The position numbers and the translations under genes are program-made. Positions 1 through 7,170 of a stretch of DNA of 48,340 nucleotides are shown piece after piece. Below the pieces are notes generated by a model. It worked only from the letters and a program-made list of their open reading frames with translations. It was not told where the DNA came from and made no database searches. The stretch's first letter is position 1. Each line of letters opens with the position of its first letter. Location: NCBI GenBank assembly GCA_018650795.1, contig JABIFG010000308.1:1-48340 (forward strand), in the 5' to 3' direction. This DNA is from Fidelibacterota bacterium (GTDB lineage: Bacteria; Fidelibacterota; UBA8477; JABMPR01).

Positions 1-27
1 ACAAAAAACGCTTCAGATGAGGAAGCG
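1..27 (-). terminator. Rho-independent terminator, minus strand
   Basis: CGCTTC (9-14) pairs with GAAGCG (22-27) around a 7-base loop. On the minus strand it is followed by a run of six T, made by the A-run at 3-8. It would end transcription coming leftward from the tRNA-like remnants at 176-430. Confidence 0.6.
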
Positions 28-175
28 TATTAACATGAAATCGCAGCACCATGAGGTGTTTGCTTAATATGTTGGAGGCCCGGAAAGTGTCTCTTATTTT
101 TTAAGCGATCTTGTCCGAATTACTTTGACGACTTACAATATTCGTATATAGCTGTGTATCAGTGCGTTAGAGGTG

Positions 176-235
176 TACCCGGGGCCGGAATCGAACCGGC
201 ACGGCTTTAAGGGCCGAGGGATTTTAAGTCCTATG
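176..235 (-). pseudogene. tRNA-Leu(UAA) 3' fragment
   Basis: Read on the minus strand this is the 3' half of a class II tRNA. The anticodon loop is CTTAAAA (anticodon UAA) on a 4-pair stem. The variable arm is a 4-pair hairpin (202-205 with 213-216). The T arm is a perfect 5-pair stem (184-188 with 196-200) carrying the canonical TTCGATT loop. A 3' acceptor strand CCCGGGT plus discriminator A follows. No CCA is encoded. Upstream on the minus strand (236-300) neither a matching acceptor strand nor a proper D arm can be found, so the 5' half is missing or decayed. A functional gene is unlikely. Confidence 0.65.
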
Positions 236-381
236 TCATATCCTTGTAACTGCGTATGTATTAGTGATATACAGCGATCTTAGAATTAGCATGTGCACTA
301 TATGAGCAGTAATAGTAGCTAAATTGGAGGGATTAAAGTCCCTTGTAGAGCTAAGATCGTTGGCTTTTCTATGACAGCTTT

Positions 382-425
382 CCTCTCCTGAGTCGAACCT
401 GCGACCTTTGGGTAATGAGCCTAAT
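382..425 (-). pseudogene. Degraded tRNA-Met-like 3' fragment
   Basis: On the minus strand the sequence carries a CTCATTA loop (anticodon CAU) followed by an AAAGGTCGCAGG-TTCGACT stretch, very like the anticodon-to-T-arm part of bacterial tRNA-Met. The T stem no longer pairs on its 3' side, the anticodon stem is weak, and no acceptor or D arm is visible. It lies about 150 bases from the tRNA-Leu fragment, in the same orientation. Confidence 0.45.
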
Positions 426-487
426 GAAGGATCAATAATAGCAGAAAATTATAAAGTCACTGTGGAGAATACGTGTCACGACTTGCA

Positions 488-560
488 CCGCTTTATGAGA
501 TTGCAAAATAGCGACTAAATAATGGGACACACTTTTTGAGACTGGTTAAGATCTAAAAAT
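488..560 (+). repeat. Dispersed intergenic repeat, copy A (short form)
   Basis: Core pattern: TTTATGAGAT, then GCAAAATAG, then an ATGGGACACACTTTTTGAGACT stretch. The inner hairpin module present in the copies at 2682 and 3899 is absent. It is oriented like all other copies and lies before the secreted EEP-family gene. Confidence 0.55.
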
Positions 561-735
561 GCTCGACATAAATCAGATTATCAGCTTTACTATTTGTTTG
601 AATAACCCAGGAATATTAGCTTATTTAGCACGGCTTGTTGGCTAATGAGTTGAAGCCATGATGCGTGCATCTTAACCTTAGAACAAAATGCTTTACATAA
701 AAGAAAATCAAAACAATCAGAATTAGAATTCTACA

Positions 736-2604
736 ATGAAACGCCTACAAATTTTGATATGCGTATTATGTCTTGGGCTTTCCGCTTTCAGCCAGTCCTT
801 TGACGACCTATCGTTTGGTACAGAGAGTACATTCGAAGTAGCGACATGGAATATTGAATGGTTTCCAAAAAATGGTCAGGTAACCGTCAATTATGTAATT
901 GACATTATTGAGGCTTTAGATATTGATTTATTGGCAATACAGGAAGTAGACGAGATTAACGATTTCGAGCAACTAGTTGATAGTCTAGATGCGTATGAGG
1001 GATATCTGGAGTCATCATGGTTTGCCGGACTGGCTTACATATATAAAACTGAGGTCATGCAGATAGATACCATTTACGAGATTTATACAACGTCTCAATA
1101 TTGGAGTCCTTTTCCAAGATCTCCAATGGTCATGGATTTGACCTTCATGGACCAAAGGATTATTATAATCAACAATCACTTCAAATGCTGTGGTGATGGG
1201 GTCATGGAAAGTGGTGATGATGGTGATGAGGAAACACGAAGGTATATCGCCAGTAATTTGCTTAAAGACTATATAGATATTTACTTTCCAGATGAGAATG
1301 TAATAATCCTCGGCGATCTAAACGATATATTGTCGGATACTCCTGCAAATAACGTTTTTCAAATGATTCTTGATGATACGGATAATTATTTGTTTGCGGA
1401 TTATGATATTGCTATGGGTGATAATTCGGAATGGTCATATCCAACATGGCCATCACACCTTGATCATATCATTATTACCAATGAATTATTCGATGAATTT
1501 GAGAAAGAAAGCTCTACCATTTCCACCATTAAAATAGACGAATATCTTACTGGCGGTTGGTGGGAGTATGATAATAATATATCAGACCATAGACCTGTAG
1601 CACTAAAACTTGACATGGATTCAAGTCTGAGTATTTCTGCCTATGATCAACTGGAGATCAGCACAACTTCACTGCTCCCCGGGCAGGAACTTCAATTAAG
1701 TTCGCTGATGCCTTATTCAGACGGATTGCAATTGATGACAGTTATCAAAGATATTGAGGGTGTGAACATAGATTCAATACAACTGTTCGATGATGGTGAG
1801 CATGAAGATGCTGATGCTGGAGACAGTCTCTTCAGTAATATCTGGACCACACTATTGGTTGAGGAACGTCACCATATCGTTGATCTGAATGTGACCGGGG
1901 CAGATTTTGAAGCTTCCTTTGAAAACGCGGCGTGGTTCACAACTATCGGACCCCTGAGTCTGGATAGCATTGAATGGATTAGTCCGGTCGATGGTATAGT
2001 ATATCCCGGCGACAGAATGGTCTTCAAGCTGGGGCTTTCAAATCTTGGCAGTACAGCAAGTGCTGGGAATCTTACCGCACAACTGATTTACGATGATCCC
2101 TGGTTGGGAATGTATACCTGGGCTCAGATAATTCCGGATATCCCTGCTGGAGAACTTCGAATGGCGAATACATCTGCAATAATACTGATCTCAGCTGATT
2201 CACCAATGTCCCGGGATATCCCTTTTGAATATCGTATCAGCAGTGGCGAATATGTATTCTGGTCTCAGGAGTTTGTCGTCCGTATCCACAATCCCCTGGA
2301 TGTGTCGAATGAAACACCGGTTCCTCATGACTATGTTTTGGATCAAAGCTATCCCAATCCTTTCAATCCAACCACCACGATTAGGTATGGCTTACCGGAG
2401 ATGTCAGATGTCTCACTGGTGATTTATGATCTGAAGGGTCGGAAGATCCGAAGCTTTTCAGAATTTGCACATCCTGCAGGATGGATCAATCTGGAGTGGG
2501 ACGGTACAAATTCTAATGGAAAGCAGGTCAGTACTGGTGTCTACCTATGTCGGATGAGAGCAGGGGATTATACAAAAACGATTAAAATGGTATACTTACA
2601 GTAA
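736..2604 (+). CDS. Secreted endonuclease/exonuclease/phosphatase-family protein with type IX sorting domain
   Basis: A 622-residue exported protein. Residues 1-20 are a signal peptide. The endonuclease/exonuclease/phosphatase fold spans about 33-292, with the expected catalytic signatures: N39 in TWNIEW, E70 in AIQEVDE, H148 in NNHFK, D194 and N196 in GDLND, D243-H244 in LDHIII, and D284-H285 in SDHRPV. These fit a metal-dependent nuclease or phosphodiesterase. The middle (about 300-520) looks like beta-rich linker domains. Residues about 536-622 form a sorting domain starting with YPNPFNP at 539-545, so the protein is probably carried to the surface by type IX secretion. The gene stands alone, with a terminator at 2630. 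Whether the substrate is DNA, RNA or a phospho-ester is not decided by sequence. No clear ribosome binding site precedes the ATG. Confidence 0.88.
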   Translation: MKRLQILICVLCLGLSAFSQSFDDLSFGTESTFEVATWNIEWFPKNGQVTVNYVIDIIEALDIDLLAIQEVDEINDFEQLVDSLDAYEGYLESSWFAGLAYIYKTEVMQIDTIYEIYTTSQYWSPFPRSPMVMDLTFMDQRIIIINNHFKCCGDGVMESGDDGDEETRRYIASNLLKDYIDIYFPDENVIILGDLNDILSDTPANNVFQMILDDTDNYLFADYDIAMGDNSEWSYPTWPSHLDHIIITNELFDEFEKESSTISTIKIDEYLTGGWWEYDNNISDHRPVALKLDMDSSLSISAYDQLEISTTSLLPGQELQLSSLMPYSDGLQLMTVIKDIEGVNIDSIQLFDDGEHEDADAGDSLFSNIWTTLLVEERHHIVDLNVTGADFEASFENAAWFTTIGPLSLDSIEWISPVDGIVYPGDRMVFKLGLSNLGSTASAGNLTAQLIYDDPWLGMYTWAQIIPDIPAGELRMANTSAIILISADSPMSRDIPFEYRISSGEYVFWSQEFVVRIHNPLDVSNETPVPHDYVLDQSYPNPFNPTTTIRYGLPEMSDVSLVIYDLKGRKIRSFSEFAHPAGWINLEWDGTNSNGKQVSTGVYLCRMRAGDYTKTIKMVYLQ

Positions 2605-2629
2605 GGAAGTATTTCCGGAAGAGATATAA

Positions 2630-2663
2630 AAGCCCTGGACACTTGTCTGGGGCTTCATTTTCT
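2630..2663 (+). terminator. Rho-independent terminator after the EEP-family gene
   Basis: An 11-pair stem (2630-2640 with 2645-2655, two of the pairs G-U) closes a 4-base loop and is followed by CATTTTCT. It sits 26 bases after the stop codon at 2604. Confidence 0.75.
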
Positions 2664-2681
2664 CCAAATGTGAGGCTCAAA

Positions 2682-2805
2682 AACCAAGCTTTATGAGATC
2701 CGTCTGCGCTCGTTGAGCTACGCCGAGACAAGCGGCAAAATAGGGCCTTAGTAATGAGACACCGTTTTGAGACTAAAGGGGAGTATTTGCTAAGATATGG
2801 AGAAC
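2682..2805 (+). repeat. Dispersed intergenic repeat, copy B (long form)
   Basis: Shares with copy C a long nearly identical run from TTTATGAGATCCGTCTGC through the hairpin module and GCAAAATAG to the ATGAGACACC region. The hairpin module GTCTGCG...CGCCGAGAC can fold imperfectly (GTCT/AGAC, GCG/CGC, CTC/GAG). The right end reaches the stop codon of the minus-strand hydrolase. Copies B and C are direct repeats on either side of that gene. Confidence 0.7.
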
Positions 2806-3752
2806 AGATCAGATTCTGTTCTAACCTGCCTTACAATATCCCTAATTGCTTCAATCACTATCTCAGGTTTCTCGTTGGCAATATCATGTCCACAATCTGC
2901 CTTTATTTGCCGACTGATAGTAGAAAGTCCAGCCAATTCACTATGATTTATATTAAAAATCTCAGAAGCCAGTTTTACCTGCTTTTCATTCAGGTTGGGA
3001 TTGTTCCCTTTTAACCTTGAAATCACAACCAGAGGAATATCACCCAGTGATCTCAATGCATCATTGCCCAGATTCGTATCTTCATCGAAATAGGAGTTAA
3101 GCTTTAAGAAGTATTTAAGCACTTCAGGTCTAGCTGTGTCTTCAAGATATTTGTGGGTGTCAGGATGCCAGTCCTGCCAGTAATTCAACTCTGCTAATTC
3201 TTTTAATATTTCTTCATGTGTCAGTTTGCTCATACGAGTGATGAGTTCAATTAACTCATCCCAACCCTTATGAATAATACTAGCAATTTCTTTAGGATAA
3301 TGATAAATATTATTTTCATGAGCACTATCAATAAAAACCATACCTGCTACCATTTCGGGATGCTGATGTGCAAATTCTCGAATATAAATACCACCTGCTG
3401 ACCAGCCAACCAGCACAACAGGCTCGTGTAACCCTAGTGTTTCAAGAAGTTCATATAGCTCCGAAGCCATAGCGGTACGATCTCGCTTTAGATTAGAGCT
3501 TGGCGCGCTGTATCCTACTCCGGCTCGATCATAGCTGATCGTACTGGTAAGTGTAGAAAGCAGAGGTTGAACATTAGCGAACGCAAATGAAGTATCGAAT
3601 AAACCCGATTCAAAAACAACACTGGGTGAACCTTTGCCACAACGCTGGACATGAACTTTACGTCCGTTTACATCAATTATTTCTCCAGGAGGTGTTAAGT
3701 AGTTCCTCATATTTTCAGCAGTCATAATTACCTTCTTGGTTGTGTTCCCCAA
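2790..3752 (-). CDS. Alpha/beta hydrolase
   Basis: A 320-residue alpha/beta-hydrolase-fold protein without a signal peptide, so probably cytoplasmic. The oxyanion-side strand and turn are VVFESGLFDT (45-54). The nucleophile elbow is GWSAG at 116-120 (Ser118). The likely catalytic histidine is His289 in ADCGHDIA. The acid is less clear; candidates lie in the segment around 236-250 or Asp142. YDRAGVGYS (74-82) is typical of the epoxide hydrolase/esterase-like branch. Substrate cannot be inferred. It is the only minus-strand gene in the first 9.5 kb and is flanked by direct repeat copies (2682 and 3899), which suggests it moved in as a unit. Confidence 0.88.
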   Translation of the reverse strand: MGNTTKKVIMTAENMRNYLTPPGEIIDVNGRKVHVQRCGKGSPSVVFESGLFDTSFAFANVQPLLSTLTSTISYDRAGVGYSAPSSNLKRDRTAMASELYELLETLGLHEPVVLVGWSAGGIYIREFAHQHPEMVAGMVFIDSAHENNIYHYPKEIASIIHKGWDELIELITRMSKLTHEEILKELAELNYWQDWHPDTHKYLEDTARPEVLKYFLKLNSYFDEDTNLGNDALRSLGDIPLVVISRLKGNNPNLNEKQVKLASEIFNINHSELAGLSTISRQIKADCGHDIANEKPEIVIEAIRDIVRQVRTESDLFSIS

Positions 3753-4134
3753 ATAAGTGGCAAAGAGCTAGAGTCGCAGATAATGCAGATAGAGATTGAA
3801 TATGGAATGCCCGATAATATAAAGTCAATATGGTGATCGGGCGTTACAAAAACTCCTTGTTAAATCGAGGCGCTTTTGTGACCATTGAAGGAATCGAAAA
3901 GCGCCGTTTATGAGATCCGTCTGCGCTCGTTGAGCTACGCCGAGACAAGCTGCAAAATAGAGCCTTAGTTTTGAGACATCCTTTTTGAGACGTATCAGTA
4001 CGAAAATGAGGTGTTTGCTGATAGACAATAACTGCATTACATTCGAAGCATACCAAACTGATCCACAGGTTGTATTTATTCCTTCTGATTCTCAGGGCTA
4101 GTTTGAAATCAATTATGTAAAGAGTGGGGAAATC
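3753..4134. other. Intergenic region with inverted repeats and repeat copy C
   Basis: Between divergent genes. A 7-base inverted repeat GCCCGAT/ATCGGGC lies at 3809-3815 and 3836-3842. A perfect 9-base inverted repeat GGCGCTTTT/AAAAGCGCC lies at 3869-3877 and 3897-3905. Repeat copy C follows directly. Promoters for both flanking genes should lie here, but I cannot place them with confidence. Confidence 0.5.
3899..4085 (+). repeat. Dispersed intergenic repeat, copy C (long form)
   Basis: Contains the same hairpin module as copy B (about 3905-3950), then TGCAAAATAGAGCCTTAG and a TTTTTGAGAC run. Beyond that it shares with copy D a further stretch (GTGTTTGCT..AGAC, ATTACATTC, CAAACTGATC, GGTT) that runs up to the peptidase gene at 4135. 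Confidence 0.7.
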
Positions 4135-5991
4135 ATGAAGAAGGTGCTATTTGTTATTGCTATTTCAATACTTTTAATTGCGAGTTGTACCGTTAAAAAC
4201 CAAGAAAGCATTAGTGTAAAGTATATAGATGATCCGCATTCATATTCTCAACCAAACCAGGCTGTAATTACCCATTTAGATTTGGATATAGATGTAGATT
4301 TTAATCAGAGAATCATTTCGGGAATGGCGAGCTATAAAATTGACAATAACAATTCGTCAGAAATAATCTTAGACAGCAAGAATCTTGATATTATGAAAGT
4401 TCTGGCAAACGGAAAGGAAACTGAATATTCACTTGGAGAGCATGACGAGATACTTGGGCAAGCTCTTACCATAAGTATTACGAATAGAACTAAAAACATT
4501 TCAATTTATTATAAGACCACTGATAAAACAGAAGCATTGCAGTGGTTAGACCCTCAGCAAACAGCGGATAAAATACATCCCTTCCTATTTACTCAGGGGG
4601 AACCCATATATACCAGAACCTGGATCCCAATTCAGGATACTCCTCAAGTCAGGCTGACTTATAACGCAACTGTTAGAGTTCCATCAGAATTGATGTCGGT
4701 AATGAGTGCAGTAAATCCAAAGGAGAAGTCTGAAACCGGAGAATATGATTTCATAATGCCACAGGCAATCTCACCCTATCTAATCGCGTTGGCAGTTGGA
4801 GACATAGATTATAGAGCTGTTAGTAATAGAACAGGCATTTATGCGGAAAGATCTATGATTGACAAGGTCCATTATGAATTTTCGGACCTGGAGGAAATGC
4901 TAATAGTGGCTGAAAAACTATACGGGAATTATCCTTGGGAGCAATATGATGTGATTGTACTACCACCAAGTTTTCCTATGGGTGGCATGGAGAATCCCCG
5001 CTTAACATTTGCAACGCCAACAATTATAGCCGGTGATAAGAGTTTGACTTCGCTCATAGTACATGAATTAGCTCATTCCTGGTCTGGTAACCTGGTAACC
5101 AATGCCGGTTGGGATGATTTTTGGCTCAATGAGGGGTTTACCGTTTATTCAGAATTACGAATTATGGAAGCTTTGTATGGTTGGGAGAGAGCTGAAATAT
5201 TAGCATATCTTAATAGGCAATTACTGGGTAAAACATTAGAACAATTCACTGAAACCCCTGATAAAACCAAACTAAAACTGAATTTGAAAGGATCTAATCC
5301 TAAAGATGGACTTACTTTTATTCCATACCATAAGGGATACCTTTTTTTAAGAACCCTAGAGGAGGCTGTTGGACGTGAGGTATTTGATGTATTCATAAAT
5401 GATTATTACCAAACACACGCTTTCTCAACCATCACAACAGAACAATTTATTGCTCACTTAAACGAGAATCTCTTAGAAAAGAATGCAATCGTCTTTGATA
5501 CAGATGAATGGATATACCAAGCAGGAATTCCAGATAATCAAGCCACTATAAATAAGCCTGATAAACTGATGCAGGTAGAACAAGAGCTTAAACATTTTAT
5601 TGAAAGCAATACGGTCACAAAGGATGTCACGACAGACTGGACAACCCAAGAGTGGATTCATTTCATTGGCAACCTACCAAAGGACATTGGGAATAAGCAC
5701 TTGGTGAGATTTGATAAAACATTTGATTTCACCAATTCAACTAATTCTCGCATAGCTATGGATTGGTTTGAGCAAGCAATCAATCACAATTATCACGGAA
5801 ATAATGTGGATGCTAAGATTGAACAGTTTTTGATGAATATTGGTCGCGTCTGGTATGTTGGAACTATTTATACAGCAATGAAAAGCAACGGTAGAACAGA
5901 AGAAGCATTGATCATTTACAACAAAGCAAGACCTAGTTATCATCCAGTGACAGTATATTATATCGATAATTTGTTGGGTTTTCAGGAATAG
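4135..5991 (+). CDS. M1 family aminopeptidase, lipoprotein
   Basis: A 618-residue zinc aminopeptidase of the M1 family, closest in layout to leukotriene-A4-hydrolase-like members. Residues 1-17 with a lipobox ending at Cys18 predict a lipid anchor, so it acts on peptides in the periplasm or at the envelope. The N-terminal beta domain covers about 40-225. The exopeptidase motif appears as GGMEN (283-287). The zinc site is HELAH (His310, Glu311, His314) with Glu333 in LNEGF as third ligand. A helical C-terminal domain (about 490-615) resembles the LTA4H C-terminal repeat. All catalytic residues look intact. Start chosen at ATG 4135 after a GGGGAAATC spacer. Repeat copy C forms its leader, as copy D does for the M3 peptidase gene. 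Confidence 0.93.
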   Translation: MKKVLFVIAISILLIASCTVKNQESISVKYIDDPHSYSQPNQAVITHLDLDIDVDFNQRIISGMASYKIDNNNSSEIILDSKNLDIMKVLANGKETEYSLGEHDEILGQALTISITNRTKNISIYYKTTDKTEALQWLDPQQTADKIHPFLFTQGEPIYTRTWIPIQDTPQVRLTYNATVRVPSELMSVMSAVNPKEKSETGEYDFIMPQAISPYLIALAVGDIDYRAVSNRTGIYAERSMIDKVHYEFSDLEEMLIVAEKLYGNYPWEQYDVIVLPPSFPMGGMENPRLTFATPTIIAGDKSLTSLIVHELAHSWSGNLVTNAGWDDFWLNEGFTVYSELRIMEALYGWERAEILAYLNRQLLGKTLEQFTETPDKTKLKLNLKGSNPKDGLTFIPYHKGYLFLRTLEEAVGREVFDVFINDYYQTHAFSTITTEQFIAHLNENLLEKNAIVFDTDEWIYQAGIPDNQATINKPDKLMQVEQELKHFIESNTVTKDVTTDWTTQEWIHFIGNLPKDIGNKHLVRFDKTFDFTNSTNSRIAMDWFEQAINHNYHGNNVDAKIEQFLMNIGRVWYVGTIYTAMKSNGRTEEALIIYNKARPSYHPVTVYYIDNLLGFQE

Positions 5992-6142
5992 AGCCAAAAC
6001 CTATCAATCCTAGAGATATCAGGCTAATTATGGAATCATTAACCGTCGTTTTGAAACCGCAAAAAACAAATGGAACTCTATCTAAAAAACCATATAGCAA
6101 GTAGTTAGGCAGTAATCACAACAATTCAATAAGGGGATTTCT

Positions 6143-6706
6143 ATGTCTAGTAGCGATCAACCAGAAGGGCTTCTGAAACCACAGGAGTCGGCAACAGACA
6201 TCCTGGCGCCGATATTTGCGCACACGGATGTGTCGTTCTTTGACATGGTCAAACTCCAAGCCCAGGTACTCGTCCCTCTGCTCAAAGCCTTCCGGACTGA
6301 GCTCGGCGAGACGCGGGCGAACCAGATTGCGTCGACAGCATTACGGGAGTGGTCCCGGAAGTTGTATACCGATATTGGGGCGCAACTCCCAGGCAGCCCA
6401 CGGCAGAAATGGGAAACGATCAGCACAGCCTGCCTCTCGCGGCTTGGCGATGATGTGGACTTTGCGATGCTCAAGAAAGAGCAGGAGGCACTGGAGTTTA
6501 ACATAACGGGGTGTCGCTATGCCGATTTCTTCCGTCAACTAGGGGAACCGGAGCTTGGCGGTGTACTGATGTGTGATGCAGACGTCGACATCGAAACCGT
6601 GGGAAGTCCCGAAGTAGAGATGACCAGGACCCAAACGATCATGAAGGGGGCGGAGCATTGTGACTTTCGATACTGTCTTAAGACGGGTGGTGGTTCGGAG
6701 AAGTGA
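6143..6706 (+). CDS. L-2-amino-thiazoline-4-carboxylic acid hydrolase-like protein
   Basis: A 187-residue protein matching my recollection of the amino-thiazoline-4-carboxylate (ATC) hydrolase family. It has an N-terminal helical half rich in FRTELGETRA and REWSRKLY features. A C-terminal half carries conserved cysteines in FNITGCRYADFF, LGGVLMCDADV and GAEHCDFRYC, plus an RTQTIMKGA stretch. Characterised relatives open the thiazoline ring on the route to L-cysteine, but many members have other or unknown substrates. No signal peptide, so cytoplasmic. Base composition is unlike the neighbours: 39 of 60 bases are G or C at 6301-6360, against 19 of 60 at 5701-5760. This points to recent acquisition. 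It is followed by a small hairpin at 6714-6734. Confidence 0.72.
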   Translation: MSSSDQPEGLLKPQESATDILAPIFAHTDVSFFDMVKLQAQVLVPLLKAFRTELGETRANQIASTALREWSRKLYTDIGAQLPGSPRQKWETISTACLSRLGDDVDFAMLKKEQEALEFNITGCRYADFFRQLGEPELGGVLMCDADVDIETVGSPEVEMTRTQTIMKGAEHCDFRYCLKTGGGSEK

Positions 6707-7170
6707 TTATCTCCTACGAAACCACCTCTCGTAGTTTAGTTCACTCCTAACCAATCGCTCATGCTGAAGGAGCGGCTACCAAAGCTTTCCTGAGCTTCTT
6801 TTTACCAGAATATCATCATTCAGAAACCCTGGTTTATGAGACTCCATAGTAATTTGTTTAATATAGATTTGTAAGTCAAAAGGATGCCCTTTATGGGAAT
6901 GGATAATCCGATTGTTATGCACGGGGAGTAGGTATTTAGAAGCGTTACTGAGATAACCTTTCCAACCCCAGGTCATTAAATAGACCGTTTATGAGACTGC
7001 AAAATAGTGCCTTAATTATGAGACACCCTTTTTGAGATCCGTCATCGTCTTTCAGATTACACCGCGACAAGCTATAATAAGTACAAATATGGAGTGTTTG
7101 CTAAAAGACGTGTATTACATTCTGGGCATACAAACTGATCTACGGGTTAATCTATAATCAGGGGGAAATC
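6707..7170. other. Intergenic region with terminator candidates and repeat pieces
   Basis: Two terminator-like hairpins: CTACGA/TCGTAG at 6714-6734, and AAGCT/AGCTT at 6782-6797 followed by CTTTTT. The repeat motif GTTTATGAGAC occurs at about 6832-6842 and again at the start of copy D (about 6986). A 66-codon minus-strand frame at 6776-6976 is open, but I recognise nothing in it. Confidence 0.45.
6984..7165 (+). repeat. Dispersed intergenic repeat, copy D (rearranged form)
   Basis: Starts with CCGTTTATGAGACTGCAAAATAG, then CCTTAATTATGAGACACCC and TTTTTGAGATCCGTC. The hairpin-like module lies after the core instead of inside it. The right half (GTACAAATATGGAGTGTTTG onward, ATTACATTC, CAAACTGATC) matches the right half of copy C. 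It ends just before the M3 peptidase start. Confidence 0.65.

Larger units (their letters stand above)
1..735. other. Gene-free left edge with tRNA remnants and repeat copies
   Basis: No convincing protein gene. The stretch holds a minus-strand terminator (1-27), a tail of the dispersed repeat (about 46-70), a tRNA-Leu 3' half (176-235), a degraded tRNA-Met-like piece (382-425) and a repeat copy (about 488-560). The rest is AT-rich sequence in which I see nothing. Confidence 0.6.

Noticed and set aside
170-430. Group I intron in tRNA-Leu(UAA), or a tmRNA
   Set aside because: The anticodon loop is contiguous and the base before AAAATCC is T, not the G expected at the end of a group I intron. 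No 5' exon, peptide tag or tmRNA core is visible.
2690-2740. Origin of the repeat's hairpin module from a tRNA-Met 5' half (TTATGAG ... TGAGCTACG)
   Set aside because: The similarity is striking but short. No cloverleaf can be drawn, and the module folds by itself as an imperfect hairpin like other common intergenic palindromes. Not firm enough to claim.
6776-6976. Possible 66-codon minus-strand gene
   Set aside because: No recognisable family, no ribosome binding site and overlap with repeat pieces; at most a gene remnant.
488-7165. Integron-like cassette array with the repeats as recombination sites
   Set aside because: The copies lack the paired R/L box structure of attC sites, genes lie on both strands, distances vary widely, and no integrase gene is seen in the window.
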